Positions 34,084-37,068 of a stretch of DNA of 37,068 nt are shown here, one piece after another. The stretch lies in the NCBI GenBank assembly GCA_011524395.1, contig WTKN01000058.1, positions 1 to 37,068 on the forward strand, read 5' to 3'. Position numbers and translations under genes: made by a program. The stretch's first letter is position 1. Each line of letters starts with the position of its first letter. The notes below the pieces were generated by a model that worked only from the letters and a program-made list of their open reading frames with translations, had not been told where the DNA came from and did not search any database. This DNA is from Moorena sp. SS36440bin_2 (GTDB lineage Bacteria > Cyanobacteriota > Cyanobacteriia > Cyanobacteriales > Coleofasciculaceae).

Positions 34084-34667
34084 TATTTCTTGGTTAACAC
34101 AAACAAACTCCCCTGATTCCCCCGTCCAATGCGCAGATCATTGTCAAGATAGGTTATCTCTAACCAACCCTCTTGGTTGTCCCTATTGATGGGAAAGTCA
34201 ATAGCTGGGAACCTTTTGCCAGCTTCGATTTGTTCAATAAAATCATTGGCAGAGCTATAGCTCAGGAAGCTTTGTAGACCAATGATAGACCTCTCGAACC
34301 TAACATTAACCCGGCATTGAGATACTGGCTCGAAACTAGCACAAACACTGACAACACCTTCGAGATAGGGAATACCAGATAATTCAGCGATGTTGTAAAT
34401 TTTAGTATCTGAGGTACGAACACATTGGTAGATTTGACCCAGTTGTACCAAGGGAAATCCGTCAAGATTCAAAAGTTCTTGACTCGTGGTATATAGCAGA
34501 CGCCAGTTACCATCTAGCAAGTCTGGTGCCTCAAGGGGTCGAGGGGTGGGGTTTCTCCCTTCCAGTTGAGTAACTGCTGCGAGTATTGCTGTTTTATCGG
34601 TTTTGCTTGCTAATAGACCACGATTCTTTCCTGCGATCGCTTCTAAGAGTTCCGCCTTGCCAATCAT
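34083..34667 (-). CDS. PAP/fibrillin family protein
   Basis: A 194-residue plastid-lipid-associated (fibrillin) protein. The sequence shows the lipocalin-like pattern of the family: KAELLEAIAGKNRG at the start, LLDGNWRLLYTTSQELLNLD (the GxWxLLYTT hallmark, about 48-68), VQLGQIYQCV, and the end WLEITYLDNDLRIGRGNQGS with LFVLTKK. Fibrillins bind lipids and isoprenoids on thylakoids and plastoglobule-like bodies and are found in cyanobacteria and plastids, which supports the organism call. The stop codon abuts a heptamer array. It is divergent from the DUF3134 gene. Confidence 0.9.
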   Translation of the reverse strand: MIGKAELLEAIAGKNRGLLASKTDKTAILAAVTQLEGRNPTPRPLEAPDLLDGNWRLLYTTSQELLNLDGFPLVQLGQIYQCVRTSDTKIYNIAELSGIPYLEGVVSVCASFEPVSQCRVNVRFERSIIGLQSFLSYSSANDFIEQIEAGKRFPAIDFPINRDNQEGWLEITYLDNDLRIGRGNQGSLFVLTKK

Positions 34668-34750
34668 AAAATTTACTCTAGCTGACTGCTAGACTCAAAT
34701 AGACTCAAAGTTAAAGGTTTTCACCTCGTCCATATTAGCTGAAGAAGCCT

Positions 34751-34972
34751 ATGTACAATCCTGCTCTACGTGAACTACATCGTGAACAACTGGCTGAGGT
34801 CATTCCTCTTAAGCAAGAAACTTCCCTTTTAGATTGGTTAGAGTCTAATAATCGCCTGATACCACGGGAGATTTTAGAGGAAGAAAATCCCCTAGGTGAT
34901 GACGTAGAAATCTCTGAACTGATGGGGGTAGAGGACAATAGCTACGAGGAGGAGGAAGAAAGTTTGGCTTAG
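34751..34972 (+). CDS. DUF3134-type small acidic protein
   Basis: A 73-residue acidic protein, MYNPALRELHREQLAEVIPL followed by SLLDWLESNNRLIPRE and an acidic tail with DDVEISELMG and a run of glutamates. I recognise it as the cyanobacterial DUF3134 family of unknown function; the SLLDWLExxxRLI core is its hallmark. No signal peptide. It shares a divergent promoter region with the PAP/fibrillin gene. Confidence 0.75.
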   Translation: MYNPALRELHREQLAEVIPLKQETSLLDWLESNNRLIPREILEEENPLGDDVEISELMGVEDNSYEEEEESLA

Positions 34973-35041
34973 CACTAACTAGTTTTACAAAATAATCTAG
35001 TTTTAGCGAATAGTTTTAGGCGAATTGGAACCGAATAGTAA

Positions 35042-35084
35042 TCAGAAATGATTCACAATGTAACCGTTGCTGAATCATTTCTGA
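35042..35084 (+). terminator. Inverted repeat after DUF3134, possible terminator
   Basis: TCAGAAATGATTCA (35042-35055) and TGAATCATTTCTGA (35071-35084) form a 14-bp stem with a 15-base loop about 70 bases after the DUF3134 stop, followed by the T-rich AATTCTGTTTTCT. It is AT-rich for a terminator and could be another element end. Confidence 0.4.
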
Positions 35085-35230
35085 AATTCTGTTTTCTAAA
35101 CTAGATTAGACCACAAAACAACAAGGTTTTTAAAACCTAATTAGCCATGAATTGACTGATTCGATTTTAACTATTCTTTGTCAGTCTAACAACTGCATTT
35201 CTGGCGACACTAAACCCATACTATTTGAGA

Positions 35231-35280
35231 GCGATGCAGCGCGGTCTTGGGGGTTTCCCCCATGAGCGACTGCATCAAGA
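35231..35280. repeat. 50-bp palindromic dispersed repeat, copy B
   Basis: Identical base for base to 22047-22096 (begins GCGATGCAGCGCGGTCTTGG). It lies in intergenic DNA. Perfect identity over 50 bases at two sites 13 kb apart indicates recent spread or selection. Confidence 0.9.
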
Positions 35281-35410
35281 ACCGAATTTAGCGTAGATGC
35301 AAAGGGCACAATAACAACCCATCACGTGAATTAAAACATAGCACAAATGGGACCAGTGCGATCGCCTGATCTGGTTTGGTGGGCAAATCGGCATCAGAGC
35401 TGTTGACACT

Positions 35411-35432
35411 CCCCACGATTAGAAATCGGGGG
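35411..35432 (-). repeat. Right-end hairpin of the tnpB element
   Basis: CCCCACGATT and AATCGGGGG pair around AGA, just beyond the tnpB stop; on the minus strand it is followed by AGTGTCAAC. This matches the subterminal stem-loop and terminus of IS200/IS605-type elements, and would be the 3' scaffold end of a TnpB guide RNA with the guide in the bases below about 35402. Confidence 0.55.
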
Positions 35433-35580
35433 ATTCTCGGTTCAACGACTCGTCTTGCTCAACCAGGTCGGAACCAGGAAAAGTAGAGGACAAATCTCCC
35501 CGAGCGTTAAGGAAAGTTCCGGTGTGCCCCACCGTACTTAGTGCTCTAGTTAGAATATTTTTGGCGGCGTTGTGGTCGCG

Positions 35581-35604
35581 TTCGCGTAGCGTCGCCTTCG
35601 GCGA
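35581..35604. repeat. In-frame palindromic insert 1 in tnpB
   Basis: TTCGCGTAGCGTCGCCTTCG + GCGA, 24 bases, splits the usual QLDRDHN of TnpB into QLD-SPKATLRE-RDHN. It matches the GCGTAGCG dispersed repeat family seen in intergenic DNA at 5046, 22623 and 32811. Confidence 0.75.
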
Positions 35605-35895
35605 ATCTAATTGACAGCCACACTGACAAACGTGAGTTCGAGTTGATAATGACTTTTTGACCACTTCACCACAACTGGAGCAATTTTGACTTGTATAAGC
35701 AGGATTAACTGCGACAGTAATTCTGCCAAACTTCTGACCAAAATACTCCAGCCATTCCCGAAATTGATACCAACCTGCATCATTAATAGACTTGGCAAGA
35801 CAATGATTTTTTCCCAGGTTTTTGACTCTTAAATCGACCTAGGCGACCAGGTCGTTAGACCGGATTACGCAGCGCGCTAGTCTCTTAGCGTGCTC

Positions 35896-35919
35896 TATGC
35901 GCTTCGCGCAGGCTACGCC
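35896..35919. repeat. In-frame palindromic insert 2 in tnpB
   Basis: TATGCGCTTCGCGCAGGCTA + CGCC, 24 bases, adds GVACAKRI between SRQRV and EHAKRLARC. Related to the GCGTAGC repeat family. Confidence 0.65.
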
Positions 35920-35985
35920 AACACGTTGCCTACTTATTTTAAGGTGAGTCCTGCCTAGTTTATTAATGGCTTTTTTACGATTGGA

Positions 35986-36012
35986 TGTTCGCGAAGCGTG
36001 GCCTACGGCCTT
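35986..36012. repeat. In-frame palindromic insert 3 in tnpB
   Basis: TGTTCGCGAAGCGTGGCCTA + CGGCCTT, 27 bases, adds KAVGHASRT between RKKKG and SNRKKAINKLG. It contains the GGCC...GGCC palindrome of the dispersed family (compare GTGGCCAAAGGCC at about 32821). Confidence 0.7.
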
Positions 36013-36693
36013 GCCTTTCTTTTTACGGGAAACCCGACGTTGATAAAATTTCAGGCGTTTCTCACCTTTGCGGTAAAACCTTGGGTTAGGTTCTGAATGC
36101 CCATCAGAATCGGTATAGAACTCTTTCAATCCCACATCTCACCCAACAGTGAAACCTGTTGCTTCTAGTTTTTCAGAATTATCTACTTTGACGCAGAACT
36201 GGACATAATAGCCATCGGCTCTTTGGATAATCCGAACCCGCTTAATCAGCTTCTGGTCGAAACACCACAAGTCCCAAGTACCTTTAAGTCTGACTTTTCC
36301 AATGCTTTTTTTGTCGGTAAACTTAATAGACTTTGTGTCTGGAGATAATTTCCATCCAGACTGCTTGTATTCAACCGACCTAGAACGTTTCTTAAAGCGA
36401 GGATAACCTTTCTTTCCAGGTACCTGATTTTTACAATTATCAAAGAACCGTTTAATTGCCCGCTCCACGTTCTCGACCGACGCCTGGCAAGCATGACTAT
36501 TTAGGTCTTTAACAAATCTGAATTCGTCCCTTAACTGAGTGTTGTAACGGTACAGCTCTTTTTTGCCAACCCCTCTATTGTCCATCCAGTACCTCAGTAC
36601 TTTATTGCGGACAAAGCGAGCCGTTCTGATTGCTTCATTTATCGCTAATTTTTGAGGCTCCTTGAGGATAGCCTTGAACTCCATTGCCAACAC

Positions 36694-37068
36694 TTAAAAT
36701 CACCTCCTTGGATTTCTTACTTTAGTCACTATTATAGTCGATATCTCGGGACAAAAGTTCCAGGACAGTTAGGGAATAAATTCCTTTAAAGTTACCGTAA
36801 GTAGAGTGGAGCCTTTATGGTTGGTCGGCTATGAGTAAAAAGTTTAAACTTTATGATTAAGGCTCCACTCTACTAAGGCGCGCGTCTCAAGCGGGCTAAC
36901 CCCATGGATAGAATCGGTGGGGCGTTGCGCCCTTAGATTTTTCGGTGAAATCATCAAATTCTCACAATTTGCCCACCCTACCCCTACTCCCCTACTGTTG
37001 CTACTTCTTGTAGGGTTGGCAGTGCATGAGTGCGATCGCTCCCACTCCGCCGCCTTTCGGTTGAAGCA
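36694..37068. other. Region upstream of tnpB to window end
   Basis: After the tnpB promoter region there is a 16-bp inverted repeat (36800-36815 with 36859-36874), then GC-richer DNA without a convincing reading frame up to the window edge, including one HIP1 site at about 37032. A gene could begin beyond the edge. Confidence 0.55.
36800..36874. repeat. 16-bp inverted repeat enclosing 43 bases
   Basis: AGTAGAGTGGAGCCTT (36800-36815) and AAGGCTCCACTCTACT (36859-36874) are exact complements. The loop includes the palindrome AAAGTTTAAACTTT. The 75-base unit looks like a miniature mobile element or structured RNA; no target duplication is obvious. Confidence 0.8.

Larger units (their letters stand above)
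34973..35404. other. Intergenic region with hairpin and dispersed repeat
   Basis: Contains a 14-bp inverted repeat at 35042-35084 and the second exact copy of the 50-bp palindromic repeat at 35231-35280. The remainder is AT-rich without coding signal. Confidence 0.65.
35419..36693 (-). pseudogene. tnpB: TnpB (RNA-guided nuclease, OrfB family) with two in-frame stops
   Basis: Reading from GTG 36693 (SD AAGGAGGTG at 36701-36709), a single frame carries the whole protein: the N part EPQKLAINEAIRTARFVRNK to LEATGFTVG, a TGA at 36139-36141, then DVGLKEFYTDSDG (RuvC-I), KFYQRRVSRKKKG, a TAG at 35839-35841, then NPAYTSQNCSSCGEVVKKSL and CQCGCQLD (zinc ribbon), and RDHNAAKNIL (RuvC-III). So it is broken by stops, not by frameshifts. 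Three short palindromic inserts (35581-35604, 35896-35919, 35986-36012) of 24, 24 and 27 bases keep the frame; the last residues of the usual protein seem altered near TFLNARGDLSSTF. Not functional as read. Confidence 0.85.
35405..36740 (-). mobile_element. Decayed IS200/IS605-family (tnpB-only, IS1341-like) element
   Basis: Consists of a promoter-like TATAAT (minus strand, 36731-36736), the broken tnpB gene and the right-end hairpin. No Y1 transposase (tnpA) is present. The left boundary is uncertain; it could extend past 36740. Movement would have required TnpA from elsewhere. Confidence 0.55.

Noticed and set aside
33631-34189. Small frames around the end of the PRC-barrel gene and the heptamer array
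   Set aside because: They translate low-complexity repeat DNA or overlap a confident gene in another frame.
35607-35798. A 63-residue minus-strand frame within the tnpB region
   Set aside because: It is out of frame with the zinc-ribbon coding sequence, which continues in the main tnpB frame.

Overview
The window looks like a chromosomal segment of a filamentous cyanobacterium, plausibly a marine Moorena/Lyngbya-type genome. The clues are frequent HIP1 octamers (GCGATCGC), cyanobacteria-typical genes (a PAP/fibrillin protein, a DUF3134 protein, a second LpxB-like protein, a PRC-barrel protein, a coiled-coil gene next to coaD), pyrimidine-rich heptamer tandem repeats and many small palindromic repeats. 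The genus is inference. I see no rRNA, tRNA or CRISPR array.

Layout. 1-1541: lpxB. 1782-4403 (minus): a two-gene unit made of an EAD-like/CHAT protease-like/FGE-sulfatase fusion and a Band-7 (SPFH) protein. 5087-6400: a decayed patch with an N-terminally truncated Uma2 fragment, a small XRE regulator, a short gene that runs into a 22-bp perfect hairpin, and what looks like an internally deleted IS200/IS605 element. 6696-11104 (minus): housekeeping group deoC, recO, an MFS transporter and a GT4 glycosyltransferase. 11528-12799: LpxB-related protein.

13436-20947 (plus) is the most interesting part: a tightly spaced gene cluster with DUF3326, a PLP-dependent Orn/Lys/Arg-type decarboxylase and a cassette of methyltransferase, CmcI-like methyltransferase and cupin that is present twice. 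A Rieske oxygenase sits inside the first copy and a PLP-enzyme 3' remnant sits before the second. There is no NRPS or PKS. I infer an undescribed small-molecule (amine-derived) pathway; the product is unknown. The two class I methyltransferases are almost identical, while their partner genes have diverged, which suggests gene conversion.

21046-25169 (minus) is an accessory island of nuclease-fold genes: two Uma2 proteins, an HsdR-N-like protein, one intact xisH-xisI pair and one broken pair. Three neighbouring reading frames there (Uma2, xisI, xisH) are each interrupted by TAA where a glutamate codon is expected, and the broken xisI also carries a 52-bp palindromic insertion whose exact 50-bp core recurs at 35231. 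25349-26884: L-amino-acid-oxidase-like flavoprotein.

27293-34972 returns to core genes: a coiled-coil protein overlapping coaD, smc with an in-frame 27-bp tandem repeat in its head domain, a PRC-barrel protein, PAP/fibrillin and DUF3134. 35405-36720 holds a dead IS200/IS605-type tnpB with two in-frame stops; its frame has been entered three times by short palindromic repeats, each a multiple of three bases long.
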